Source: Chryseobacterium sp. JUb7
GTDB taxonomy: Bacteria; Bacteroidota; Bacteroidia; Flavobacteriales; Weeksellaceae
Assembly: GCF_024806495.1 (NCBI RefSeq)
Contig: NZ_JANUFF010000002.1
Span: forward strand, 639,336 to 703,335
Reading direction: 5' to 3'
DNA length: 64,000 nt
The notes beneath the pieces are model-generated. The model was not told the origin of the DNA and did not search any database. It saw only the letters and a list, made by a program, of their open reading frames with translations. The translations under genes and the position numbers were made by a program. Positions 19,010 through 27,830 of this stretch are shown piece after piece. Within the stretch, counting starts at the first letter, position 1, and each line of letters starts with the position of its first letter.

Positions 19010-19681
19010 TTATACGTGTTTCAATAAGTGTGCGTTGAACCCAAAATCTTTTGCTCCTTTATAATCAGCAACCGGATTGTCACCTATATGTAAAATCTGA
19101 TTCATCTGCAATTCCGGATTCCGGATTTTATTTTTAACCTCCTGAAAAATAAGCGGATTGGGTTTTGAACAATTACTCTCATCGGAATAAATATGAAAAT
19201 CAATATACTGATCCAAATTTTCATTGATCAGGAATTTACGCATGGTTTTTCCCTTGATAAATCCGGTATTGCTTAAAATATTTATCGTCTTACCCTGATT
19301 TTTAATTTCTTCAAAAAACTGATGCAAATTTTCGAAAATCACAATCGGTTTATAATCTAAAAACAAATCTTCACTCTTTTGATAAAAATCACTTAATTTA
19401 TCTCTATTTAATTGTTTTAAATCTACTTCCAAAGCATTAAGAATTAATAAATAGATCTCAAAAGTATCTACATTACCACCAATTATTTCATTGATTGTAT
19501 TGCAAAGATCATCATAATACTTTACGACTTTCGCAACTTCTCCTATAGGTTTTCTGACATCAAAAAATGAGGAGAACAGCTCAACTCTTTTTGCTTTAAA
19601 TTCAGGATGAGATTTTATTAAGGTAAGCCACAGATCAAAAGAAAAATGTGAGTGATTGTGGATGTCGATATCTGTTTTCAA
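19010..19681 (-). CDS. HAD superfamily protein of the Ter cluster
   Basis: 223 residues. HAD motifs: FDLWLTLI (I), ILSNTGF (II), the Lys in SNCSKPNPLIF (III) and HIGDNPVADYKGAKDFGF (IV). Motif I has Trp in place of the second Asp (the usual acid/base residue), which is found in a subset of HAD proteins. It is the first gene of the Ter unit and is probably a nucleotide-type phosphatase acting with the PRTase. Confidence 0.85.
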   Translation of the reverse strand: MKTDIDIHNHSHFSFDLWLTLIKSHPEFKAKRVELFSSFFDVRKPIGEVAKVVKYYDDLCNTINEIIGGNVDTFEIYLLILNALEVDLKQLNRDKLSDFYQKSEDLFLDYKPIVIFENLHQFFEEIKNQGKTINILSNTGFIKGKTMRKFLINENLDQYIDFHIYSDESNCSKPNPLIFQEVKNKIRNPELQMNQILHIGDNPVADYKGAKDFGFNAHLLKHV

Positions 19682-19926
19682 AATAGTTTAAGTTAAAAGT
19701 TTTTATTTAGCTTTTCTTGAAAAAGATTTTTAAATGGTTATTATTTGCTGTCATCAATTCGTGTTTAAAATTTTTCAGTTCTCCCAAAGATAGAATTTTT
19801 CTTATTAATGAATAAATGTAGGGGTATGTTTTAAGATATTTTTATGATTTCCCGTAATTTTATTTTATTTTTATGTTCAAGCAAAATTTTAGTTTTTTAA
19901 GCTATTCAAAAAAATTAAAAAAAGTT

Positions 19927-19956
19927 TTTGTCATTTAAATATTTTTTCTAATTTCG
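19927..19956 (+). promoter_or_regulatory. promoter of the EF-G leader
   Basis: TTTG (19927-19930), 18-bp spacer, TAATTTCG (19949-19956), close to the Bacteroidota consensus. Transcription would begin about 15 bp before the leader ATG. The remaining 19682-19926 is the divergent region toward the Ter unit. Confidence 0.6.
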
Positions 19957-19976
19957 CAACCGATTAACAATCAACA

Positions 19977-20063
19977 ATGTCAACAAAAATGATAAATATT
20001 ATAACTTTAAACCATCCTATCAGAGCTGTGTACTTTGGTAGCACTGAATATTTATCTGAATAA
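19977..20063 (+). CDS. 28-residue leader peptide
   Basis: ATG at 19977 to TAA at 20061. The peptide begins MSTKMINIITLNHP and ends RAVYFGSTEYLSE. It follows a good promoter directly and ends eight bases inside one arm of an alternative RNA pairing with the downstream terminator, which is the layout of a translation-sensing attenuator. It is too short to be found by gene callers. Confidence 0.6.
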   Translation: MSTKMINIITLNHPIRAVYFGSTEYLSE

Positions 20064-20125
20064 CGATCGACCTTTATAAAACAAACAACATATTGAAGGC
20101 CTATCTGTTCAGATAGGTCTTTTTT
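20053..20125 (+). promoter_or_regulatory. attenuator: terminator and anti-terminator
   Basis: The terminator stem is 20098-20106 with 20111-20119 (one G-U pair) around GTTC, followed by a run of T. TATCTGAA (20053-20060, the last codons of the leader ORF) is exactly complementary to TTCAGATA (20108-20115), so it can break the terminator. A ribosome finishing the leader would mask the first segment; one stalled earlier would leave it free. The rest up to 20282 has no other clear feature. Confidence 0.65.
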
Positions 20126-20282
20126 GCTACCCTACTTTCAGCTTTTACATTCGAAAAGGTTGTCTAAAATTTTTAACGAAAATAAAAATGAACTTCTTAC
20201 GGAATACATTGTAAGATCATGGAATTTTCGTGCCTAAAATTTCACAATACAACCTTAAAATCAACAATTTAAATTAAACAAA

Positions 20283-22349
20283 ATGAAATACAACACACGA
20301 AATATAGGGATTATAGCACATGTCGATGCAGGAAAAACTACACTCACGGAAAGATTGCTTTATTACACAGGAATGATTCACAAAATCGGAAATGTAGACG
20401 ATGGTAATACCACTATGGATAAGGACATTCAGGAGAAAAACCGAGGAATTACAATTTCATCGGCTGCAATTTCCACTCAATGGAAAAAAGATCATACTAT
20501 TTTCAATATCAACATTATTGATACGCCAGGACACATTGATTTTGCAGTAGAAGTAGAACGTTCTCTTCGGGTTTTAGACAGCGTCGTTGCCGTTTTCTGC
20601 GCTTCTTCGGGAGTTCAGCCACAAACGGAAAATGTATGGTTCCAAGCAGAAAAACATGGAATTGCCAAGATTTGTTTTATCAATAAAATGGACAGAACCG
20701 GAGCCGATTTCTTTGCTGTTTTAAAAGAAATTGAAACTAAATTAGATACAACGCCTTTAGCATTGCAAATACCTATAGGTTCTGAAGATCATTTTGAAGG
20801 AGTTATTGATTTAATCAAACAGAAAGCACTGTACTGGGTTGATGAAAACGGAGAAACCATTATTGAAAAGGAAATTCCTGAAAATTATATCAAAGAAGCT
20901 TCTGAATGGAGAATGAAATTAATGGAAACAGTGGCAGAATTCGATGAAACATTTTTTGAAACATTTATGAATTCTGAATATCAAATTTCTGAAGAAATGA
21001 TTACTGAAGCCATAAAAAGGGTCTGTCAATCAAGAACTCTTGTTCCAGTTTTATGTGGTTCTGCATTTAAAAATAAAGGAGTTCAGCCTTTACTCGATGC
21101 GATTGTAGGTTACTTTCCTTCACCCAATCAATTACCTCCTATCAAAGGAAAAGATGTAAAAACGGAGGAAACGGCTGAACTGGAAAGAAATGAAGCAGAA
21201 ACTTTTTCCGGACTGGTTTTCAAGGTGATGATTGATAAACATATGGGAAAACTGGCAATGCTCAGGATATATTCAGGAAAGATAGAATCCGGAGATACTG
21301 TTTTGAATGTGAGAACAGGGGAACAATTCAGGATTTCCAGAATTTTGCAGATGCAGTCCGACAAAACGTTAACTATCGACATGGGAAAAGCGGGAGATAT
21401 CGTTGCTTTAACAGGAATAAAAGATGCAAAAACAGGAGACTCTTTATCATCCATTGAAAAACCTGTCTTGCTTGAATCCATTACAATTCCTGCTCCGGTT
21501 ATCAGAGTTTCGATTGAACCTAAAACAAATGCTGATGAGAAATCTTTTGGATTGGTCTTAGCGAAAATTCAGGAAGAAGATCCTTCTTTAGTTGTTGAAA
21601 GAGACAAACAGACTGGTGAAACACTCTTAAGTGGATTAGGAGAATTGCATCTTGAGGTAACTTTAGAAAAAATCCGACTGAACCACGGAATTGAAATCAA
21701 TCAGGGAAAACCTAAAGTTTCGTATCGGGAAATTTTAACTGAAACGAGAAAACACAGGGAAAAACTTTCAAAACAAAACGGCGGAAGCGGACAATTCGCA
21801 GACATCACTTTTGAAATCGGACCTCGTGAAGATTCTGAAATCGGCCTGGAGTTTATTAATCAGATTAAAGGAGGAGTAATTCCTAGTGAATTTATCCCCG
21901 CTATTGAAAAAGGTTTCAGAGAAGCCATGGAAAACGGAGCTTTGAGTGGAAATCCTTTAGAAAGTATGAAAATTACCCTATTAGACGGATCCACTCACAG
22001 TAAAGATTCTCACGCTTTAGATTTTGAAATTGCTGCAAGAGACGGTTTCAGAGAAATTGCAAAACACTGCAGTCCAAGATTACTGGAACCGATTATGCAG
22101 ATTGAGATCCAAAGTATTGAAGAGTATACAGGTGCCGTTACTGCCGATATCAACAAGCGAAGAGGAATTATCACTTCGATTGATGAAAAATCTGGAAGAA
22201 AAATCTTCACAGCTGAAGTTCCTCTGGCTTCTACATTTGGATATATTTCTGATCTCAGAACGTTGACAAGCGGCAGAGCTTCCATCAGTATGAAATTATC
22301 GCATTATGCTTTAGTGCCTGATTTCATCGCCAATACATTAATGACCTAA
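20283..22349 (+). CDS. EF-G paralogue (translation GTPase)
   Basis: 688 residues, EF-G domain order. GTPase motifs: AHVDAGKTT (12-20), RGITI, DTPGHIDF, NKMD and GSAF. Domain IV is present (NGGSGQFADITFEIGP) with the tip region LLDGSTHSKDSHALDFEIA, and the C-terminus GYISDLRTLTSGRASISM. It is nearer to EF-G than to the ~640-residue TetM-type ribosome protection proteins. It is monocistronic, away from the str operon where the housekeeping fusA usually lies, so I read it as an extra, inducible elongation factor. The attenuator in front suggests it is made when translation slows. Confidence 0.88.
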   Translation: MKYNTRNIGIIAHVDAGKTTLTERLLYYTGMIHKIGNVDDGNTTMDKDIQEKNRGITISSAAISTQWKKDHTIFNINIIDTPGHIDFAVEVERSLRVLDSVVAVFCASSGVQPQTENVWFQAEKHGIAKICFINKMDRTGADFFAVLKEIETKLDTTPLALQIPIGSEDHFEGVIDLIKQKALYWVDENGETIIEKEIPENYIKEASEWRMKLMETVAEFDETFFETFMNSEYQISEEMITEAIKRVCQSRTLVPVLCGSAFKNKGVQPLLDAIVGYFPSPNQLPPIKGKDVKTEETAELERNEAETFSGLVFKVMIDKHMGKLAMLRIYSGKIESGDTVLNVRTGEQFRISRILQMQSDKTLTIDMGKAGDIVALTGIKDAKTGDSLSSIEKPVLLESITIPAPVIRVSIEPKTNADEKSFGLVLAKIQEEDPSLVVERDKQTGETLLSGLGELHLEVTLEKIRLNHGIEINQGKPKVSYREILTETRKHREKLSKQNGGSGQFADITFEIGPREDSEIGLEFINQIKGGVIPSEFIPAIEKGFREAMENGALSGNPLESMKITLLDGSTHSKDSHALDFEIAARDGFREIAKHCSPRLLEPIMQIEIQSIEEYTGAVTADINKRRGIITSIDEKSGRKIFTAEVPLASTFGYISDLRTLTSGRASISMKLSHYALVPDFIANTLMT

Positions 22350-22355
22350 AAACGA

Positions 22356-22381
22356 GGGCTGTAAATTTTATTTTACAGTCC
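22356..22381 (+). terminator. terminator of the EF-G paralogue
   Basis: GGGCTGTAAA (22356-22365) pairs with TTTACAGTCC (22372-22381) with one G-U pair; the T-run after it is weak. Confidence 0.55.
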
Positions 22382-22491
22382 TTGTTTGGGTTAATGATGA
22401 GTTTTTCTTTCCTGAATTGTACTTTTTTCTCCCACAGATTTTGCTGATCATGCAGATTTTTCATATTATATCTTAACCATGATCCCTGCTC

Positions 22492-22662
22492 CAACCTTAT
22501 TGTTTCCCACAGATTTCTCAGATTTACACAGATGTTTACGCGTTATTTTATACTTCCTGCATACGGCTTCCTACCTTCAACCTTATTACTTCCTGCAGAT
22601 TTCTCAGATTTACACAGATGTTTAGGTATTATTTTAAACTTCCGGCTTCCTACCTCCAAACT
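22492..22662. repeat. 86-bp imperfect tandem repeat
   Basis: Two copies start CAACCTTATT (22492 and 22578) and both contain CAGATTTCTCAGATTTACAC (22510 and 22596), period 86. A degenerate third piece is at 22431-22460. It fills most of the gap between EF-G and SulP. Confidence 0.75.
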
Positions 22663-22665
22663 CTC

Positions 22666-24204
22666 CTATCCTTCAGGCATAACTTTGTATGTTGGATCAT
22701 CCTGAATATTTACTTCTATTACTGCTTCGGCATTTTTCAGCATTTTTCGGCAGTCTTCACTCAGATGTTTCAAATGTAATTTTTTATTTTGCTGAGCATA
22801 TCTTTTTGAAAGTTTATCCAAAGCATCTATCGCACTCATATCAACAATTCTGCTTTCTTTAAAATCGACAATCACTTGCCCGGGGTCTTTTGCAGGATCA
22901 AATTTATCTGTAAAAGCCGTGACAGAGCCAAAGAATAATGGTCCAAAAATTTCATAATATTTAATTCCATTTTCATCAACATACTTTCTTGCACGAATTC
23001 TTTTAGCATTGTCCCAGGCAAAAACTAATGCCGAAATAATAACACCTACCAAAACGGCCAACGCTAGATTATGCAAAACAATAGTAATTAAGGCTACCGT
23101 CATTCCTACAAAAATATCTGACTTAGGCATTTTATTGACAATTCTGATCGAAACCCACTGAAAAGTACTGATGGCCACCATCATCATTACTCCCACCAAA
23201 GCTGCCATCGGAATTTTCTCAATAAATGGTGCTCCCACTAAAATGATAATTAAAATGGTAACAGATGCAATAATTCCTGATAATCTCGCCCTTGAGCCCG
23301 CATTAAGATTCACCAAGGTCTGGGCGACCATTGCACAGCCTCCCATTCCTCCAAAAAAGCCATTAGTTATATTCGCAATTCCCTGCGCTACAGATTCTTT
23401 ATTTGCATTTCCTTTCGAATTGGTGATTTCATCGACCATTGATAGTGTTAAAAGAGATTCAATCAAGCCAACACCCGCCATAATTAATGCATAAGGAAAA
23501 ATAATCTTTAAAGTTTCCAGAGAAAAAGGAATTCCCGGAATATGAAAAACCGGAAGGCTTCCACTGATATGAGCAATATCTGCAACTGTTTTTGTGTTGA
23601 TATTAAAGCCTAAAACGACTGCAAAAACGATCACAATAGCAATTAATGAAGCCGGAACAGCTTTTGTTATTTTTGGAAAAAAATAAACGATGGCAATGGT
23701 AAGTGCCGTTAATCCAAGCATTATATATAATGACATGCCCTGAAGCCAGCTTACTGCTCCATTTGCATCGATAATTTTAAACTGTTCGACCTGGGCCATA
23801 AAAATAATGACAGCCAATCCATTTAAAAAACCGTACATTACCGGTTGAGGAATTAACCGTACAAATTTTCCGAGTTTAAAAATACCAACCAGTAACTGAA
23901 AAACTCCTGCGAGGACAACTGTTGCAAATAGATATTCTATGCCATGTGTTTTTATTAATGCGATCAAAACTACAATTGTAGCGCCTGCCCCGCCGGAAAC
24001 CATTCCGGGGCGGCCACCTAAAATTGCCGTGACCAATCCCATCATAAAAGCGGCATATAATCCGGTTAAAGGAGAAAGTCCTGCCAGAATTGCAAACGAA
24101 AGTGACTCGGGAATCATCGTCATTGCGACGGTAAAACCTGCCAGGAGCTCATTTTTGTAATTTATTTTTTTCGAAAAATCGAATAAAGTAAGAGTATTTT
24201 TCAT
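22666..24204 (-). CDS. SulP family anion transporter with STAS domain
   Basis: About 512 residues from the ATG at 24204 (MKNTLTLFDFSKK); the frame runs 42 codons further up but those residues look non-coding. The SulP hallmark MTMIPESLSFAILAGLSPLT and LYAAFMMGLVTAILGG are followed by about ten membrane segments, and a C-terminal STAS domain (VIVDFKESRIVDMSAIDALD). It imports sulfate, bicarbonate or a similar anion across the inner membrane. Confidence 0.92.
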   Translation of the reverse strand: MKNTLTLFDFSKKINYKNELLAGFTVAMTMIPESLSFAILAGLSPLTGLYAAFMMGLVTAILGGRPGMVSGGAGATIVVLIALIKTHGIEYLFATVVLAGVFQLLVGIFKLGKFVRLIPQPVMYGFLNGLAVIIFMAQVEQFKIIDANGAVSWLQGMSLYIMLGLTALTIAIVYFFPKITKAVPASLIAIVIVFAVVLGFNINTKTVADIAHISGSLPVFHIPGIPFSLETLKIIFPYALIMAGVGLIESLLTLSMVDEITNSKGNANKESVAQGIANITNGFFGGMGGCAMVAQTLVNLNAGSRARLSGIIASVTILIIILVGAPFIEKIPMAALVGVMMMVAISTFQWVSIRIVNKMPKSDIFVGMTVALITIVLHNLALAVLVGVIISALVFAWDNAKRIRARKYVDENGIKYYEIFGPLFFGSVTAFTDKFDPAKDPGQVIVDFKESRIVDMSAIDALDKLSKRYAQQNKKLHLKHLSEDCRKMLKNAEAVIEVNIQDDPTYKVMPEG

Positions 24205-24857
24205 TGAATCGCAAAGGTATGGACTTGAAAAATACCGTACAATATTTTCTTGGTGATAACATAATTCACCTGCAAATTTAGCCTGAAAAAGGAGAATTTT
24301 CATGATCTTTAGGAGAATAATATATTTCACTTAATAGACCATTTATTTTGGAAAATTTTCATTGATTTTAATTTTTAACAAAAAATTTCAAGTCATTTCT
24401 TTGGATTAACTTCTATTTTTTTTAATTTTGAATGCTAACAAGTTGATTTTTTTCTAAGACTTCCACTATTTCCTTAGAGATTGTGCCTAATAATTACGAA
24501 AATCGACAGATAACTTACAAAAAGAATTGCATGAAAGAGCTTTAGGAGTAATATTTTTCGTACTTAAACATTAATAAAGTTTAAAGTAGATATTTTTACC
24601 ACGCGAAATTAGGATAACAATAAAGATGATCGCTAAAAAGCAGGAAGGTATTTGAATGCGCAAGAAATTCTTTAGATACTACTTACACGTACATTAATTT
24701 TATTAGAATTTACAAGGCATTATAAAATGAATATTTGCTATATAAACACGGATAAAAATAGCAAATCAATATTTTTGATAACTTAACGAAGAATTTACTA
24801 AAAAAACTCATATTCAGGCGATATTGTTTAACACACAAAAATATTTTATTTAATAAA
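24205..24857. other. 653-bp gap, no gene seen
   Basis: Very AT-rich intergenic DNA between divergent genes. I find no convincing ORF, tRNA or hairpin; the promoters of SulP and of the following HTH gene must lie here. Confidence 0.5.
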
Positions 24858-25286
24858 ATGTTATATAAAGACATACATATAGGTCAATTTATCAAAGAAA
24901 GGGTGAATGATATGGAAATTACGATTGACAGAATCTGTAATTTTTTGAATAAAGACGAAGAATTTGTTGAGAACATTTACAGCAGCAAATCAATAGATAC
25001 AGATCTTCTTTTAAGGTGCTGTAAACTGTTAGAATATGATTTTTTCAGACTTTACAGTTCGCACCTTATATTGTATTCTCCACCTTCAGCGATTGATAAA
25101 TCTACAAAAACAAAAACGAGTAATATTCCTTATTTCAGGAAAAATATTTACACTCAGGAAATTAAGAACTTTATTATCAGCAGAATTCTGTCTGGTGAAA
25201 TGACTCATAATGAAATCATTAAGGAATATTCGATTCCTAAAAGCACGCTTCACCGCTGGTTACAGAAAAATAATAATAACGGATAA
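24858..25286 (+). CDS. small protein with two HTH-like segments
   Basis: 142 residues. The N-terminal half (HIGQFIKERVNDMEITIDRI, then SIDTDLLLRCCKLLEYDFF) looks like the Bacteroidota type of XRE-like helix-turn-helix; the C-terminal NEIIKEYSIPKSTLHRWLQK is a transposase-like HTH. No catalytic domain. It is 11 bp before a second small HTH gene and heads the region of TPR-HTH regulators. Confidence 0.7.
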   Translation: MLYKDIHIGQFIKERVNDMEITIDRICNFLNKDEEFVENIYSSKSIDTDLLLRCCKLLEYDFFRLYSSHLILYSPPSAIDKSTKTKTSNIPYFRKNIYTQEIKNFIISRILSGEMTHNEIIKEYSIPKSTLHRWLQKNNNNG

Positions 25287-25297
25287 ATCAAAATGTA

Positions 25298-25639
25298 ATG
25301 CGCCCTAATTATACTAAAATTTATCATGATATGCTTCAGCAGGATCATCCTGATAAATTAAAAGACCCTAAAATAAAAGAGCTTTTAAAGAAACTCAATA
25401 CCACAGAAGATGTATTGAATTTTAACGAAAAAATCTTTAAACAATCTAAAGAAAGTCAGCAAAATAACCAAAAACTGAAGACTTACGATAAGAAAACAAT
25501 GCTTAAGCTTTTGCAATATCAAAAAAAGCATGAGCTTTCTACAAGTTTTATGTCTAAAAAATATAAAATAAGCAGAACGACAATTGCAAAATGGAAAAAA
25601 ACTTTTGAAGAAGAAATAGAATTAGCATCCGGTGAATAA
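25298..25639 (+). CDS. small HTH-domain protein
   Basis: 113 residues. MRPNYTKIYHDMLQQDHPDK start and a C-terminal HTH (LSTSFMSKKYKISRTTIAKW). Similar short proteins are common in Chryseobacterium-type genomes, often in numbers; whether they regulate or derive from transposase N-termini is unclear. Its stop codon lies inside the following terminator. Confidence 0.7.
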   Translation: MRPNYTKIYHDMLQQDHPDKLKDPKIKELLKKLNTTEDVLNFNEKIFKQSKESQQNNQKLKTYDKKTMLKLLQYQKKHELSTSFMSKKYKISRTTIAKWKKTFEEEIELASGE

Positions 25640-25657
25640 TTTCACCGGATTTTTTTA
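25627..25657 (+). terminator. terminator overlapping the stop codon
   Basis: ATCCGGTGAA (25627-25636), loop TAAT, TTCACCGGAT (25641-25650), then T7. Confidence 0.85.
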
Positions 25658-25706
25658 TTCAGTTTTTATAATTACTTTTATGAAAATTAATGATCATCAT
25701 TATAAT

Positions 25707-25726
25707 AACTTTAAGGGGCGAAAGTT
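25707..25726 (+). promoter_or_regulatory. start-codon hairpin with GGGGC loop
   Basis: AACTTT-AAGGGGCG-AAAGTT ends one base before the ATG. The loop AAGGGG could pair with the 16S anti-Shine-Dalgarno sequence at a normal distance. The element recurs before the second paralogue (27806-27825). Confidence 0.6.
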
Positions 25727-27280
25727 ATGAGTATTCCAACTAAAACTATTAGAATTCTATTCTTATTGTTTCTATTTCTTGCATCAGGCTACGCAGCTTC
25801 TCAGGAAAAGAAATTCAATGAGATTGAAAATTTATTAAAAAAATCAGATCAGTCATATGAAAATTATGACAATATAAAAGCGATCCATTACGCTTTAAAA
25901 GCCAAAGGTTTAGCTTTTAAAGATAATGATTCAAAATATTTGGCAGAAAGTTACTACCAGCTTTCTTTAATATTATCGGATCTTACCCTTACAAAAGAGA
26001 GTCTCTATTACGTAGATAAAGCTTTTCAGCAAAAGTATACCCAAAAAGATAAATTGCTTCAGGCTAAACTGACTGAGGTAAAATCTTACAACTATTATAT
26101 CAGTGATCTTTCTCAAACTATAAAAGAAAGCTTTAAATCCTTAAAGCTTATTGAAAACGATAAAACGACTGAAGCCAGTAAATTCAGAGGAGAATTATAT
26201 GTCGGAATTGCCGGTTATTATGAAAACACTAAAATCAATTTTGATTCGGCCTACATCTTTTACAAACTGGCTGAAAATGAATATAAAAAAGTACCGGAAC
26301 GGCAAAATTATGAGAACTTAGGCGATTTTTACATACGATTAGGAGGAATTTCTATAAAAACGAATGATGAAAACCCTGAACTTTCAAAAGATGCCCGCAA
26401 AAAAAATTATGACCGCGGTCTTGATTATTATCAGAAATCTTTCAATCTTGTAAAAAGATACAACCCACCAACGCTGCAACCTCAATATCAAGCATTTGCA
26501 GATTACTATTACAGTACAGACCAATACCCTCAGGCATTAGAGTTTTATTTAAAATCAATTAAAGAAAAAAACTCGGTCAACAATCCTTATAATATCAGAA
26601 CTTACAGAAATATTTCTGAGCTCTATGAAATCTTAGGAGATAAGGAAAACCACGCAAAATATAAAAATATTTTTGATCAAAAAATTGCAGAAGCTGATGT
26701 AAGAAAATCAAAAAATATAGATCATGTCATAAAAATGATCATTAATGATAAACAAGCCGAATATGAAGCTAATCAAACGAAAAAGAATACCTGGATTATT
26801 ATCGGAATTGTTATCTTATTAATTCTTTTTTTCCTGATTTACAGAATCTTACATAAAAAACTAAAACATACAAAAAGTGTTATTAGTGAAGTGACCAATA
26901 CACTACAGGCAAAAGAGGAAATTCTCGTTCAGAAACATATCGAAACCGAAGAGTTACAACTGAAAGTAAACGACGCCTATAACGAAGTCATAGAACTTGC
27001 CAAAAAAAATGATCCTTCATTTTATCTGCGCTTTCAGGAAGTCTATCCTGAGTTTCACAGAAAACTATTGGAAGTGATTCCGGATTTAAGAACATCGGAA
27101 CTGATTCTTTATGCTTATACTTTTTTAGGCTTCAGCATTAAAGATGTTGCAGAGTATACCTATAAATCTGTAAATACAATTCGTAACAGAAAACAAAATT
27201 TAAGGAAAAAATTCAGTATCCCAACAGAACAGGATATGGGAATATGGTTAAGAAAACTTATCGATACAAAGGAGCAGTGA
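25727..27280 (+). CDS. membrane-anchored TPR-HTH regulator, paralogue 1
   Basis: 517 residues. N-terminal signal (IRILFLLFLFLASGYAASQ), then TPR-like helical repeats to about residue 340 that should be periplasmic, one membrane span (TWIIIGIVILLILFFLIYRI), a coiled coil (LQAKEEILVQKHIETEELQL) and a C-terminal LuxR/sigma-like HTH (FLGFSIKDVAEYTYKSVNTI, then RNRKQNLRKKFSIP). The order suggests a one-component sensor that binds a periplasmic signal and acts on DNA at the membrane. Two homologues follow within 6 kb. The ligand and targets are unknown. Confidence 0.82.
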   Translation: MSIPTKTIRILFLLFLFLASGYAASQEKKFNEIENLLKKSDQSYENYDNIKAIHYALKAKGLAFKDNDSKYLAESYYQLSLILSDLTLTKESLYYVDKAFQQKYTQKDKLLQAKLTEVKSYNYYISDLSQTIKESFKSLKLIENDKTTEASKFRGELYVGIAGYYENTKINFDSAYIFYKLAENEYKKVPERQNYENLGDFYIRLGGISIKTNDENPELSKDARKKNYDRGLDYYQKSFNLVKRYNPPTLQPQYQAFADYYYSTDQYPQALEFYLKSIKEKNSVNNPYNIRTYRNISELYEILGDKENHAKYKNIFDQKIAEADVRKSKNIDHVIKMIINDKQAEYEANQTKKNTWIIIGIVILLILFFLIYRILHKKLKHTKSVISEVTNTLQAKEEILVQKHIETEELQLKVNDAYNEVIELAKKNDPSFYLRFQEVYPEFHRKLLEVIPDLRTSELILYAYTFLGFSIKDVAEYTYKSVNTIRNRKQNLRKKFSIPTEQDMGIWLRKLIDTKEQ

Positions 27281-27316
27281 AAACATAACAATTTGTCTAT
27301 CATTTAATTAACTAAA

Positions 27317-27347
27317 AGTAGTATATCAATAGTATGCTACTTTTTTT
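27317..27347 (+). terminator. terminator of paralogue 1
   Basis: 10-bp stem (27317-27326 with 27332-27341, two G-U) then T7. Homologous hairpins end paralogue 2 and recur at 32091. Confidence 0.75.
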
Positions 27348-27375
27348 GTATTCTCACGAAATTTGTTTCAATTTG
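27345..27375 (+). promoter_or_regulatory. candidate promoter of the micro-ORF array
   Basis: TTTG (27345-27348), 19 bp, TCAATTTG (27368-27375). The word TTTGTTTCAATTTG is repeated after paralogue 2 (29430-29443). Confidence 0.45.
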
Positions 27376-27492
27376 CATCAGTAAGTCAGTCGAAACATTT
27401 GATGAAATTAATTAACACAAATGAAATAAAAAGTAAAAATGAAAAACACAGATGATGACATCAGATAAGAGAAAGATTTACTAAAAACACAA

Positions 27493-27564
27493 ATGATAAA
27501 ACAGTACCGGGTATTTTTTTGCCCCCAATATTTATCCGGTATTTTTTTTAAAACACACAAATAA
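27493..27564 (+). CDS. micro-ORF, 23 residues
   Basis: Preceded by AAACACAAATG, a start context seen repeatedly in this locus. The peptide includes YRVFFCPQYLSG. Its coding DNA is also a hairpin with a GCCCCC loop, so the RNA rather than the peptide may matter. The stop overlaps the next start (TAATG). Confidence 0.35.
   Translation: MIKQYRVFFCPQYLSGIFFKTHK
27504..27549 (+). ncRNA. hairpin with GCCCCC loop and T-tract
   Basis: Stem 27504-27513 with 27533-27542 around TACCGG/CCGGTA, loop containing GCCCCC (27521-27526), then T8. It could be a terminator or the 3' end of a small RNA. Confidence 0.5.
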
Positions 27565-27593
27565 TGAAAGCATCATATTGCCCCAATATATGA
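27564..27593 (+). CDS. micro-ORF, 9 residues
   Basis: MKASYCPNI, start overlapping the previous stop. Within it ATATTG-CCC-CAATAT (27575-27589) forms a hairpin with C-rich loop. Coding status unproven. Confidence 0.3.
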   Translation: MKASYCPNI

Positions 27594-27611
27594 TACAACA
27601 TTAAATCCTCA

Positions 27612-27707
27612 ATGATGAAAAAATTAATAACAGAATCCGGGATAGTGCTATATTATAGTATCATCCCTACTGTTATTGGTTACATTTATTTTAAAAAAAA
27701 TCATTAA
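27612..27707 (+). CDS. 31-residue membrane peptide
   Basis: ATGATGAAA start context, peptide MMKKLITESG then IVLYYSIIPTVIGYIYF as a likely membrane helix and a basic tail KKNH. It is the longest small ORF between paralogues 1 and 2. The composition is that of a single-span small membrane protein. Confidence 0.45.
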   Translation: MMKKLITESGIVLYYSIIPTVIGYIYFKKNH

Positions 27708-27805
27708 TTAATCATAATAATAATTAAAAATAAAGTTTTCGATTATTATTAAGAAAATCTGGCTTATTTTTGCCTTCATTTAAATAGTAAGCCACATTCA
27801 CAAAT

Positions 27806-27825
27806 AGCTTTAAGGGGCGAAAGTT
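27806..27825 (+). promoter_or_regulatory. start-codon hairpin with GGGGC loop, copy 2
   Basis: AGCTTT-AAGGGGCG-AAAGTT: the same loop as at 25707, with one stem change that keeps pairing as G-U. A TATTTTTG -7-like box is at 27765-27772. Confidence 0.6.
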
Positions 27826-27830
27826 AGCAT

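Noticed and set aside
20283..22349. Tetracycline ribosome protection gene
   Set aside because: Length and domain IV sequence are those of EF-G, and TetM-type signatures are not seen.
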